6,992 nt of DNA from NCBI GenBank assembly GCA_002085035.1, contig MZGM01000142.1, positions 1 to 6,992 on the forward strand. The letters run 5' to 3'. Below, piece after piece: positions 1-6,297 of the stretch (the stretch's first letter is position 1; each line of letters starts with the position of its first letter). A program made the position numbers and the translations under genes. The notes under the pieces were generated by a model. That model was not told where the DNA came from, did no database searches, and worked only from the letters and a program-made list of their open reading frames with translations. Source of the DNA: Candidatus Zhuqueibacterota bacterium 4484_219. Its GTDB lineage: Bacteria; Zhuqueibacterota; JdFR-76; 4484-219.

Positions 1-342
1 GCCCAGAAAAGATTTTGCCTTTTCTGCCCATTCGATTACACTGATTCCATTAGCAAATAAGAATTCCTCTATTCCTAAATCTGCAATTTCTTTCAAACTG
101 TTCAGACGGAAAAAATCAAAATGAAAAACCACAATGTGATTTTGGTAGACATTCATTAAAGCAAAAGAGGGACTGGTTACTTCTTGGGTTATTCCTAAGC
201 CCTGACAAATGCCCTTAACAAAAACCGTTTTACCCGATCCCAGGGACCCTACCAACGCTACAATTGCATTAGGAAACAAAATGTGGGCAAACTTACGGCC
301 AATTTTTATTGTATCCTCTGGGCTTTTGCTAATAAGTACCAT
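1..342 (-). CDS. tsaE: TsaE, tRNA t6A37 biosynthesis ATPase (3' end outside window)
   Basis: TsaE is the ATPase that works with TsaB and TsaD in the cytoplasm to make N6-threonylcarbamoyladenosine at position 37 of ANN-decoding tRNAs. The visible 114 residues begin MVLISKSPED and carry the P-loop GSLGSGKT at residues 32-39, the VTSPSF switch-like motif at 55-60, an HFDFFRL segment at 74-80 equivalent to the family's H-x-D-x-YRL metal/Walker B region, and IEWAEK at 103-108. These are family hallmarks in the right order; the P-loop usually reads GxLGAGKT, so Ser for Ala is a mild change. The family is about 140-160 residues, so some 30-45 residues lie beyond base 1. The ATG at 342 is 18 bp after the porX stop, and that stop is in the same frame, so no longer N-terminus is possible. 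No clear ribosome binding site is visible. It is probably co-transcribed with porX. Confidence 0.93.
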   Translation of the reverse strand, partial: MVLISKSPEDTIKIGRKFAHILFPNAIVALVGSLGSGKTVFVKGICQGLGITQEVTSPSFALMNVYQNHIVVFHFDFFRLNSLKEIADLGIEEFLFANGISVIEWAEKAKSFLG

Positions 343-360
343 AGATTTGAGGGGAAAAGT

Positions 361-1923
361 TTATTTTTTGGGCCGTAATTCGATTATTGGAAGAATCATT
401 TCTTCCATTGATACCCCCCCATGTTGAAAACTATCTTTGTACAGATTGAGATATTTATGATAGTTTGTGGGATAGACGAAATAATAGTCTTCCTTAGCGA
501 TAATGTAATTGACGTTGATTCCTCGCCGCGGTAGTTTGTAGTGACGTGGATCACGGACGAAAATAGCATACTTGCTGTCGCATTTAAGGTTTCGACCAAA
601 TTTGTAACGCAAATTGGTAGAGGTTTCACGATCGCCAATCACTTTTGCGCCTCGCATGCTGCGAATACTACCATGATCTGAAGTTAGAACAATGGTCAGA
701 TTTTCTTCTTCGGCCAGATAGCGCAATACCCGAAAGATTGAAGAATGCCCGAACCATGACCGAGTTAGAGAACGAAACGCTGCCTCGTCTGGCACAATTT
801 CCCGCAGGATTTCGGAAGTGCTACGACTATGAGCAATGATGTCTACAAAATTTACTACTATGGCTAACAACTGGGTCTGGATGTAAGAAGACAAGTTTCT
901 TTCAAGTTCTTTGCTTTCTTGGGCTTCCACTATCTTGATGTACTTGGATTCTGGGTTAAGGTTAAATCCCATAGATTTTAGCTGGCCATTTAGAAATTGA
1001 TGCTCATAGCGATTACGACTGAAATCATCGTCATTGCCGGCTTGCCACAAATCCGGGTATTTCTCCTCGATCTCGATAGGATAAAGTCCACTGAAGATAG
1101 CGTTACGAGAAAATGGTGTGGCCGTGGGCAGAATGGAATAATAGTAACTTTTATTGATGTGAAAATAAGGGAATAACAACGGTTCAATAGCCATCCACTG
1201 ATCCAGACGTAAACTGTCGATGATTAACAATACGATGCGACGTCCTTGGGTCAGAAGGGGTACCAGATGTTCGGCAACGATATCTACCGATAACACAGGT
1301 GCATCACTTTGATCGTGAATCCAGTGGGGATAATTTTGTTCAATAAAACGGGCGAATTCAAGGTTGCAACTGCGCTTTTGGTCCTGCAATGTTTGCAGCA
1401 AGCCCAGGTCGGGGTAGTGGTCAAGTTCAATCTCCCATTCAGTCAATCTGAGATAAATTTCAATCCATTCTTGCCAGTCAGGTTGAGCCATCAATGCCTG
1501 AGTAATCTGGTTGAATTCCATGGCATAGTCACGAGAAATACGCTCCTCCCCAATTTTGTATCGCTCTAAAAATTTTTTACAGGTAGAGAGGATCTGACTG
1601 GGATTGATAGGTTTGGTCAGATAGTCATCGATCTTGCCCCCGATAGCTTCTTCCATGAGGCTTTCTTCTTCATTCTTAGTAATCATCACTACTGGTAGAG
1701 AGGGATTAAAATCTTTGATCTCAGCGAGTGCGGCCAAACCATCTTTGCCACTCATCATTTCATCCAATAGTACCAGGTCGAAATGTCGTTGGGTTATGAG
1801 GGCAATAGCATCATCGGCGTTGGTTACCGGAGTAACCTCGTAGCCCTTTTCTTCTAGGAACATGATGTGAGATCGTAGCAATTCTATTTCATCATCGACC
1901 CAGAGAATTTTTCCCCTGTTCAT
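361..1923 (-). CDS. porX: PorX-type response regulator with PglZ/alkaline-phosphatase-like effector domain
   Basis: The 520-residue protein has a CheY-like receiver at residues 4-118: acidic pair D10/D11, phospho-acceptor D54 (LVLLDEMM), T82 (VMITK) and K104 (YLTKP). A helical linker covers about 125-225 and a PglZ/alkaline-phosphatase-superfamily domain about 228-516. In that domain the expected metal-site residues all appear: D236 (IIDSLR), the likely nucleophile T269 (PTATPFSRNAIFSG), D361 and H365 (NFVDIIAHSRS), D416/H417 (TSDHGS) and H501 (QHGG). In Bacteroidota PorX is the regulator paired with the kinase PorY and controls the type IX secretion system and gliding; its effector domain is reported to be a zinc-dependent phosphodiesterase. 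Here the site looks intact, so an active enzyme is inferred. Differences from the usual consensus: MSG instead of MPG after the phospho-Asp and IDSLRLDQW instead of IDNLRYDQW. The ATG at 1923 has an AGGAA 7 nt upstream. The kinase partner is not in the window. Confidence 0.93.
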   Translation of the reverse strand: MNRGKILWVDDEIELLRSHIMFLEEKGYEVTPVTNADDAIALITQRHFDLVLLDEMMSGKDGLAALAEIKDFNPSLPVVMITKNEEESLMEEAIGGKIDDYLTKPINPSQILSTCKKFLERYKIGEERISRDYAMEFNQITQALMAQPDWQEWIEIYLRLTEWEIELDHYPDLGLLQTLQDQKRSCNLEFARFIEQNYPHWIHDQSDAPVLSVDIVAEHLVPLLTQGRRIVLLIIDSLRLDQWMAIEPLLFPYFHINKSYYYSILPTATPFSRNAIFSGLYPIEIEEKYPDLWQAGNDDDFSRNRYEHQFLNGQLKSMGFNLNPESKYIKIVEAQESKELERNLSSYIQTQLLAIVVNFVDIIAHSRSTSEILREIVPDEAAFRSLTRSWFGHSSIFRVLRYLAEEENLTIVLTSDHGSIRSMRGAKVIGDRETSTNLRYKFGRNLKCDSKYAIFVRDPRHYKLPRRGINVNYIIAKEDYYFVYPTNYHKYLNLYKDSFQHGGVSMEEMILPIIELRPKK

Positions 1924-1930
1924 AGTGCTA

Positions 1931-1935
1931 TTCCT
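1931..1935 (-). promoter_or_regulatory. Ribosome binding site of porX
   Basis: On the minus strand, AGGAA lies 7 nt before the porX ATG at 1923. It supports that start and is the clearest Shine-Dalgarno sequence in the window; most other genes here have none or a weak one. Confidence 0.6.
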
Positions 1936-1981
1936 AATTATGAGTTTATCCAGCGGTCATTTTCTTAGGTTTTCGATAATA

Positions 1982-3529
1982 TTAAAAACTGAAAATGAGT
2001 GATAAGTTCCAATCCCGCGGTCGGCCGATTTCTCCTAAATTTAACAAATCAGCAATGAATTTGTCAGATATTCGATACCCGATCCCAAAAGTAGCGGTCG
2101 AATAGTCCAACCTATTGGAAATGACCCGGGATGATTTTTCAATTGACGTTTCCTTATTGATACTTCCAAGAAACTGAACAACCCAGCCTGCGCGGAGACA
2201 CAAATTTTTGATTAGTTGATATTCTACACCCAGAGGAAGTGCGATGCGGTACAGTGTAACTTTGTGGTCATGATGTATCGAACGCGCATCCTGATATGCT
2301 TTTAAAGTAATGGTTGTATCAGGTGTTATTGTTGTCGAGGTATCCGAAATCTGGCGATGGACGTCATACTCATAATTCAAATATCGGAAATTGCCCAGTA
2401 CTGCAGCTGCAAGCAGGAAGTCATCCAACTGGAAAGTCCATCCAGTTCCACCATTGATTTGAAATCCAAATCCATCTGGTAGTGCAACACTGTTAGAACT
2501 AAGTGATAAAATATTTTTGCTGGTATCAGATGAACTTTCGTGGAAGGATTCCGAGTAGTTAAAAGAATCATCTCTGTCATCTGAGGAAAAAGAAGAAACT
2601 CTTGCTCCAAATTGAACGGCGAAGGTTTTCATCTCGTTTGAGGAATTCAGAAAATGCAAGTCGAAACGTAAATTAGTTGCCTCAATATCGACACTCACTA
2701 ATCCCTTATTCAGGGAAAAATTTTCAGAAGTTGATGAAAAAATAGAAGAATTGATCGAACGGTAGGTATAGTCACGGATATGCTGGTAATTGTCTTCTAT
2801 GCTAATATTTGCAGAGAAGAGTTCGACGGTGGCAACAAAATCCCAGGATATTCCCTTTGCTTTGTTCCAGAGAAGGCCAACTCGGGTGATGTGCGATTTT
2901 CCCTTTTGGTAGTTTTCCCTCAGCGATTGTCGTGCGTCGTACGTACTGTCATAGTTGGAGAAAGATAAGTGATTTCCACACCGATTGCTTGTGCTTTCGT
3001 AGCTGTCAAGAATCTCACTCATGCCGAAAGTATAGCTTACTCCACACGAGAGTTTTTCAGAGAGGGGGAAACCCATAGCAATCTGCGCTTCGGCCCAGAT
3101 TTCTCGGTTTTTTGTATCGACGGTGTTGTCGAAGGTGTAAAAACCACCGGGCATGTTGCTGGAGAAGTTAGAGGGTTGGTTTAAGTAATTGCCTCGAAGC
3201 AGTAATCCAAAAGTCTTCCCATAGCCAAGTCGGATTCCCGTTGTTGATGCCATACCTGAAGACAGATTTCTTACTGGAAGAGAAGACCAGCCAGAAGCGG
3301 GAACTCGCCGAACCACTTCACCAAAAAAAATCGGATTTTTCATTTTGCTAAAAAACACAGGGTTACGATACAGATCTGTAATCTGATCTTTCACAAAACC
3401 ACTAAAGTCTCTTCCTAAAGCCTCCATCCGCATGGAGAAATGGCGCTCCCTTTCCGTGCCAAGTACAACCCCTGAATTAAAAAAGTCTGAATAAAGAACT
3501 GGAGTTGGTATTTTTCTTTTTGTTGTCAA
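1982..3529 (-). CDS. Outer-membrane beta-barrel protein, FadL/PorV-like N-terminus; 5' end doubtful
   Basis: Over 515 residues the protein shows alternating polar/hydrophobic strands rich in Tyr, Phe, Ser and Gly, acidic/Ser-rich loops (about 310-345), and a C-terminus WNLSLIFSF ending in Phe, the usual signal for outer-membrane barrel assembly. Near the N-terminus, residues 37-56 (EALGRDFSGFVKDQITDLYR, then NP) resemble the 'small-residue-Gly ... D..aly.NPA' plug motif of FadL/PorV-type barrels. I do not recognise a named family; a porin, transport or surface role is inferred only. The start is a problem: the sole start codon before the conserved part is the TTG at 3529, the frame is closed upstream by TAA at 3569-3571, and the N-terminus (MTTKRKIPTPVLY) is no signal peptide, which such a protein needs. 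A frameshift or truncated 5' end is likely. It lies 58 bp upstream of porX on the same strand, possibly in one operon. Confidence 0.72.
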   Translation of the reverse strand: MTTKRKIPTPVLYSDFFNSGVVLGTERERHFSMRMEALGRDFSGFVKDQITDLYRNPVFFSKMKNPIFFGEVVRRVPASGWSSLPVRNLSSGMASTTGIRLGYGKTFGLLLRGNYLNQPSNFSSNMPGGFYTFDNTVDTKNREIWAEAQIAMGFPLSEKLSCGVSYTFGMSEILDSYESTSNRCGNHLSFSNYDSTYDARQSLRENYQKGKSHITRVGLLWNKAKGISWDFVATVELFSANISIEDNYQHIRDYTYRSINSSIFSSTSENFSLNKGLVSVDIEATNLRFDLHFLNSSNEMKTFAVQFGARVSSFSSDDRDDSFNYSESFHESSSDTSKNILSLSSNSVALPDGFGFQINGGTGWTFQLDDFLLAAAVLGNFRYLNYEYDVHRQISDTSTTITPDTTITLKAYQDARSIHHDHKVTLYRIALPLGVEYQLIKNLCLRAGWVVQFLGSINKETSIEKSSRVISNRLDYSTATFGIGYRISDKFIADLLNLGEIGRPRDWNLSLIFSF

Positions 3530-3660
3530 TTGACTTTCTACTTGATTTCTACGGACATTTATTGTACTTTAAGTTTAGGTTTTGTCACGAAGATACATAA
3601 AAATACCAGTGACTGCCGGGGTCTTTTTAGACAGGATTTTATAGAATCGGGCATAACACC
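3530..3660. promoter_or_regulatory. Divergent intergenic region with presumed promoters for both blocks
   Basis: This 131-bp gap separates the leftward barrel-porX-tsaE block from the rightward 3661-5090 block and must hold their promoters if both are transcribed from here. On the plus strand a -10-like TATAGAAT sits at 3640-3647, but it leaves only about 8 nt of leader and has no good -35 box, so I do not assign it firmly. No Bacteroidota-type -7 box (TAnnTTTG) is convincing. The gap shrinks if the barrel gene really starts further upstream. Confidence 0.35.
3562..3651 (-). other. Possible displaced signal-peptide sequence of the barrel gene
   Basis: On the minus strand an ATG at 3651 opens a 31-codon frame, MPDSIKSCLKRPRQSLVF followed by LCIFVTKPKLKVQ, stopping at 3559-3561. 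It has a basic n-region (KRPR) and a short hydrophobic core (SLVFLCIFV), like a weak signal peptide. It runs directly into the region preceding the barrel gene but in a different frame. A single indel inside 3562-3568, the only stretch where both frames are open, would fuse it to the barrel. The window is tight and the core is short, so this is a suggestion, not a call. Confidence 0.22.
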
Positions 3661-4299
3661 ATGAATAACAAATTTATTTTTCAAGTGATTTTCCTGACAG
3701 TTTTTTTGATGATGGTTATCGGTGCGATTATTGTATTGAAGAAAAATATCATGTGGAGTGGTGAAGGTGTTGAAGAAATGAGCAAAGCAGGGCAGACGTA
3801 TTTTAACCGCCAGCTCGGGTTCGCTGTTTCCGTTCCTAATCAAAACTGGGAAATACTCCCCACTTCCTCGCCGGATTTGTTTGAACAGCCAGCCATTTCT
3901 GATTGGCTTGATTCTGTGCGTTATGTGGCTGAGTTGCGGTTGCTGAAGGATGATACTATTGCTGTAGTTGTAAATTTGGGGATTGTGGAGCTTTCCGGGC
4001 ATCTGTCCGCTTTTGCTCTGGGTGTCCAAACACTGCGACAATTCCACCAGAAGTTGAAGCAACAGGAGCCAAAGTACCATCTGCTCAAAGAGGTTACCAT
4101 TACTACCAGCGGTGCATTGAAGGTGGCTTATTTTGTCATTAAGTTTCCAGATTGCCGAATAGGTGTTTTCAGCGTCACACCGCTGTCAAAATATGCTCTA
4201 TGGCTAATTGTTCATGCGCCACTTCATTATTACAATGAGCATATTCCAGAAATTAGCCGAATCATTCAAACCCTTCGTTTGCTCCCTCCTGGTGGCTAA
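3661..4299 (+). CDS. Membrane-anchored periplasmic protein, PsbP/DUF1795-like
   Basis: The 212-residue protein has one N-terminal hydrophobic segment at about residues 5-26 (FIFQVIFLTVFLMMVIGAII), then a soluble domain, so it is probably held by a signal anchor with the rest outside the inner membrane. The domain begins with YFNRQLGFAVSVP followed by NWEI, and ends with a stretch (ALWLIVHAPLHYYNEHIPEI, then IIQTLRLLPP) like the 'Y.l.a.ap...y......i..i..sf.l' close of PsbP/DUF1795-type domains. This is a fold-level resemblance from memory; no catalytic motif is visible and the function is unknown. The ATG at 3661 is the natural start because the hydrophobic segment follows it directly; no clear ribosome binding site precedes it. 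It lies 29 bp before the TtcA-family gene and probably shares its transcript. Confidence 0.8.
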   Translation: MNNKFIFQVIFLTVFLMMVIGAIIVLKKNIMWSGEGVEEMSKAGQTYFNRQLGFAVSVPNQNWEILPTSSPDLFEQPAISDWLDSVRYVAELRLLKDDTIAVVVNLGIVELSGHLSAFALGVQTLRQFHQKLKQQEPKYHLLKEVTITTSGALKVAYFVIKFPDCRIGVFSVTPLSKYALWLIVHAPLHYYNEHIPEISRIIQTLRLLPPGG

Positions 4300-4328
4300 A
4301 TCACAAGATAGTAGGACTGTCAGCCCTT

Positions 4329-5090
4329 ATGACCCGCTTGCATCGGCATTTGAGTAAACGTGTAGAAAAAGCAGTTTATGATTTTGAACTAATTCAACCT
4401 GGCGACCGCATTGCAGTAGCTGTTTCCGGGGGAAGCGATAGTCTGGCGTTGTTGATTCTGTTGGAGAATGAAAAAATCAAACAACAGAACCGGATTGAAC
4501 TTATTCCTCTTCATGTGGATATGGGCTTTCCCGAGGATTCACCGCGTAATAGTGAAGTGTTGGCGGAATTTCTCTCGCAGCGGGGTTATTCCGTTCATGT
4601 TGAAAGAACAAACATTGGCCCTTTGGCGCATAGTGATTTCAATCGCAAAAACCCCTGTTTCCTTTGCACTCGTTATCGCCGTCAATGTATTTATCAACTC
4701 GCTGAACAACATTGCTGCAACAAAATAGCCTACGGGCATCATAAGGACGATATTATTGAAACCTTGCTTATCAATATCTTTTTCGGCCGCGAAATTTCTA
4801 CCATGATGCCAAAGCAATCGGTGTTTCGGGGTAAATTTCACATTATCCGGCCGTTAATCTATATTGAAGAAGCTTTGCTGAAAAAATTTGCTCTTGAACA
4901 GCATTTTCCCTTATTAAATAATCCTTGTACTACGAGTGAGGTTTCTAAGCGTAAATACATCAAAGATTGGTTGAATAGGTTAGAGAATGAGAATAAGGGT
5001 CTCAAGGAGAACATTTTCAAAGCGTTATTTCATGTGAAAGTAGATTATTTGCCCCAGCGGTTGTTTAGTTCTAAAGGTAAGAAGAGGTAA
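4329..5090 (+). CDS. ttcA: TtcA-family PP-loop tRNA thiolation enzyme
   Basis: At 253 residues this is the usual size for TtcA-like N-type ATP pyrophosphatases, cytoplasmic enzymes that adenylate a tRNA base and exchange oxygen for sulfur; TtcA makes 2-thiocytidine at position 32 using a 4Fe-4S cluster. The PP-loop is SGGSDS at residues 33-38, where TtcA normally has SGGKDS. The cluster ligands seem present: C110 and C113 in PCFLCTRYRR, and C200 in NNPC. AYGHHKDDIIETL at 134-146 and IRPLIY at 173-178 are typical of the family, as is the C-terminal NIFKAL-(F)HV region at 228-236. Exact substrate (C32 or another base) is not proven by these motifs. The ATG at 4329 has an AGGA 12 nt upstream (4313-4316). 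A strong terminator lies 44 bp after the stop, so it is the last gene of its transcript. Confidence 0.88.
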   Translation: MTRLHRHLSKRVEKAVYDFELIQPGDRIAVAVSGGSDSLALLILLENEKIKQQNRIELIPLHVDMGFPEDSPRNSEVLAEFLSQRGYSVHVERTNIGPLAHSDFNRKNPCFLCTRYRRQCIYQLAEQHCCNKIAYGHHKDDIIETLLINIFFGREISTMMPKQSVFRGKFHIIRPLIYIEEALLKKFALEQHFPLLNNPCTTSEVSKRKYIKDWLNRLENENKGLKENIFKALFHVKVDYLPQRLFSSKGKKR

Positions 5091-5133
5091 GGTAACTAAA
5101 GTCGCCTTTGCTACAGGCAGAGGTCGATTTTGC

Positions 5134-5165
5134 AGCCCCGGACTTAATCCGGGGCTATTTTATTT
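5134..5165 (+). terminator. Intrinsic terminator after the TtcA-family gene
   Basis: A perfect 9-bp stem AGCCCCGGA / TCCGGGGCT (5134-5142 and 5148-5156) with a 5-nt loop CTTAA is followed by a T-rich tail ATTTTATTT. GC-rich stem plus T tract 44 bp past the stop codon is a textbook rho-independent terminator for the 3661-5090 transcript. The reverse strand has no equivalent T tract, so it is probably one-directional. Confidence 0.85.
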
Positions 5166-5167
5166 GG

Positions 5168-5187
5168 AAACCTGCTTCAGCAGGTTT
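5168..5187. repeat. Perfect 8-bp hairpin
   Basis: AAACCTGC (5168-5175) pairs with GCAGGTTT (5180-5187) around the loop TTCA. It follows the terminator by a few bases but has no T tract on the plus strand, so it is more likely part of the palindrome cluster or a backup structure than a second terminator. Confidence 0.6.
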
Positions 5188-5226
5188 TGAGCTCATTAGC
5201 GCTGTATTTTTAATCCAGTCCTACTC

Positions 5227-5242
5227 GGCGTCTGGAGACGCC
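5227..5242. repeat. Perfect GC-rich 6-bp hairpin
   Basis: GGCGTC (5227-5232) pairs with GACGCC (5237-5242) around the loop TGGA. No T tract follows on either strand. It is one of four unrelated short palindromes in this intergenic region. Confidence 0.55.
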
Positions 5243-5309
5243 TCCCACATCGGCAAACCTCAATCTCTTAGCTTTGTACTGGACTGATTCCTCGATTAAC
5301 ACTATTTTT

Positions 5310-5390
5310 ATGTCACTCCTTTGGAGTTTGTTGGTCGTGATATGGTTGATATGGGGATTTCTTAAAGTAAATCTAAAATTGCGTCGATAA
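5310..5390 (+). CDS. Possible 26-residue hydrophobic small protein
   Basis: ATG at 5310 to TAA at 5388-5390 encodes a peptide starting MSLLWSLLVVIWLIWGFL and ending KVNLKLRR. It reads as one Trp/Leu/Val/Ile-rich membrane helix with a basic C-terminal tail, the profile of many single-pass small membrane proteins. Against it: no visible ribosome binding site, a palindrome overlapping its start, very short length, and high chance expectation in AT-rich intergenic DNA. It ends 49 bp before the GspE-family gene on the same strand. Translation is unproven and function unknown. Confidence 0.2.
   Translation: MSLLWSLLVVIWLIWGFLKVNLKLRR
5315..5327. repeat. Short palindrome ACTCC-TTT-GGAGT
   Basis: A 5-bp perfect stem with a 3-nt loop lies at the start of the 26-codon micro-ORF. 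It is weak alone and is listed because it is the fourth palindrome within about 200 bp. Confidence 0.4.
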
Positions 5391-5439
5391 TATTCTGAAA
5401 CCTTTATTCAGTCGATTTACCAAATTTGATTACTGAAAA

Positions 5440-6297
5440 ATGGATTCTGCAGTCGCAAAAGATTTTTACATTAGAAAACTGGGCGAAGCTTTAATCGAGA
5501 AAGAGTTGATTTCGCCCATAGAGTTGAAAAAGGCTCTGGAGAAGCAGCGAAAAACTGGCAAACGTCTGGGTGAGATTCTAATTGAGGAAAAACTGCTCTC
5601 TGAAGATACTCTGTTGGAGATTCTCAGCCAGAAACTGAATATTCCTAAGGTGAAAATTGAGAATCAGGCAGTCGATTCTGACACTGTCCAGCTTATCCCG
5701 TATGAGATCGCAAAGAAGCACAAACTAATTCCCCTTTTTCGTGTTGGCAATTCCCTTACTATTGCAATGGCTGACCCTCTGGATATCTATGCGATTGATA
5801 CAGTGCGTCACCTTACCGGAATGCAAATTAAGGTTGTTCTTGCAGGCGAAAAAGATGTTGAACAGGCAATCGAGAAGTTTTATGGGGGCAGGCATTCCCT
5901 CGATGAAGTTATCCGTGAGTTGAAAGATCAGGAAGAAGAAACTCAATCGGTCGAAACTTTAGATTCTACAATTTCTCAAGCTGATACCGAAACGGGAGCT
6001 TCGGTAGTAAAGATTGTTAATTTAATTTTGAATCAGGCTATTAGTGAAGGAGCTAGCGACATTCATATTGAGCCTGACTTTAAAATTACCCGTATCCGCT
6101 ATCGCATAGATGGCATACTCCACGATGCATTTACCCCCCCAAAAAGTTTACATAATATGATTGTAGCACGCATAAAGATTATGGCAGAGTTAGACGTTTC
6201 GGAGAAGCGACTTCCCCAAGATGGAGGATTTCAATACAGACTTAATAACAAATCTATCGATTTGCGGGTCTCTATTCTGCCTACTGTTCGAGGATAG
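5440..6297 (+). CDS. gspE: N-terminal fragment of GspE/PilB ATPase: MshEN domain plus N2 domain
   Basis: The fragment is 285 residues long. Residues 13-67 hold two tandem MshEN-type motifs, KLGEALIEKELISPIELKKA and RLGEILIEEKLLSEDTLLEI, spaced like the two halves of the cyclic-di-GMP binding site known from MshE and some PilB/GspE proteins; the Gly usually found in the middle of each motif is Lys here. Residues about 68-150 complete the T2SSE N domain (PKVKIE, LIPYEIAKKHKLIPL, IAMADPLDIYAIDTVRHLTG). After an acidic linker (160-184), the N2 domain carries ASVVKIVNLIL, SDIHIEP (206-212), RIRYRIDG and KRLPQDGGF. It stops at the deletion junction before the P-loop. The ATG at 5440 is the first in frame next to the conserved N-terminus; no ribosome binding site is evident. 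If translated it might still bind a nucleotide second messenger, but it cannot be a motor. Confidence 0.85.
   Translation: MDSAVAKDFYIRKLGEALIEKELISPIELKKALEKQRKTGKRLGEILIEEKLLSEDTLLEILSQKLNIPKVKIENQAVDSDTVQLIPYEIAKKHKLIPLFRVGNSLTIAMADPLDIYAIDTVRHLTGMQIKVVLAGEKDVEQAIEKFYGGRHSLDEVIRELKDQEEETQSVETLDSTISQADTETGASVVKIVNLILNQAISEGASDIHIEPDFKITRIRYRIDGILHDAFTPPKSLHNMIVARIKIMAELDVSEKRLPQDGGFQYRLNNKSIDLRVSILPTVRG

Larger units (their letters stand above)
5091..5439. other. 349-bp intergenic region, palindrome-rich
   Basis: This gap between the TtcA-family and GspE-family genes holds the terminator (5134-5165), three further hairpins (5168-5187, 5227-5242, 5315-5327) and a 26-codon hydrophobic micro-ORF (5310-5390). 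The right end, about 5340-5439, is AT-rich and must carry the gspE promoter; a TAATAT at 5387-5392 could be a -10 box, but I see no matching -35 with confidence. No tRNA, riboswitch or CRISPR repeat was recognised. Confidence 0.6.

Noticed and set aside
414..420. Run of seven C in porX as a phase-variation or frameshift site
   Set aside because: The frame reads correctly through it (the HGG metal-ligand motif), and a 7-base run alone is weak evidence for phase variation. The same holds for the C run near 6134 in the GspE gene.
209..427. Plus-strand open frame across the tsaE-porX junction
   Set aside because: It is antisense to two well-supported genes and has no recognisable motifs.
3559..4080. 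173-codon minus-strand open frame opposite the 3661-4299 gene
   Set aside because: It is antisense to a better gene with a clear membrane anchor and has no recognisable domain; only its last 31 codons (3651-3559) are kept, as a possible displaced signal peptide.
4539..4841. Minus-strand 100-codon frame inside the TtcA-family gene
   Set aside because: It is a shadow of a gene with clear catalytic motifs and shows no features of its own.
5168..5187. Second intrinsic terminator
   Set aside because: The hairpin is good but no T tract follows it (TGAGCTC on the plus strand), so it is listed only as a palindrome.
5091..5439. CRISPR array, tRNA or riboswitch in the intergenic region
   Set aside because: There are no regularly spaced repeats, no cloverleaf or TPsiC-like segment, and no riboswitch core that I recognise.
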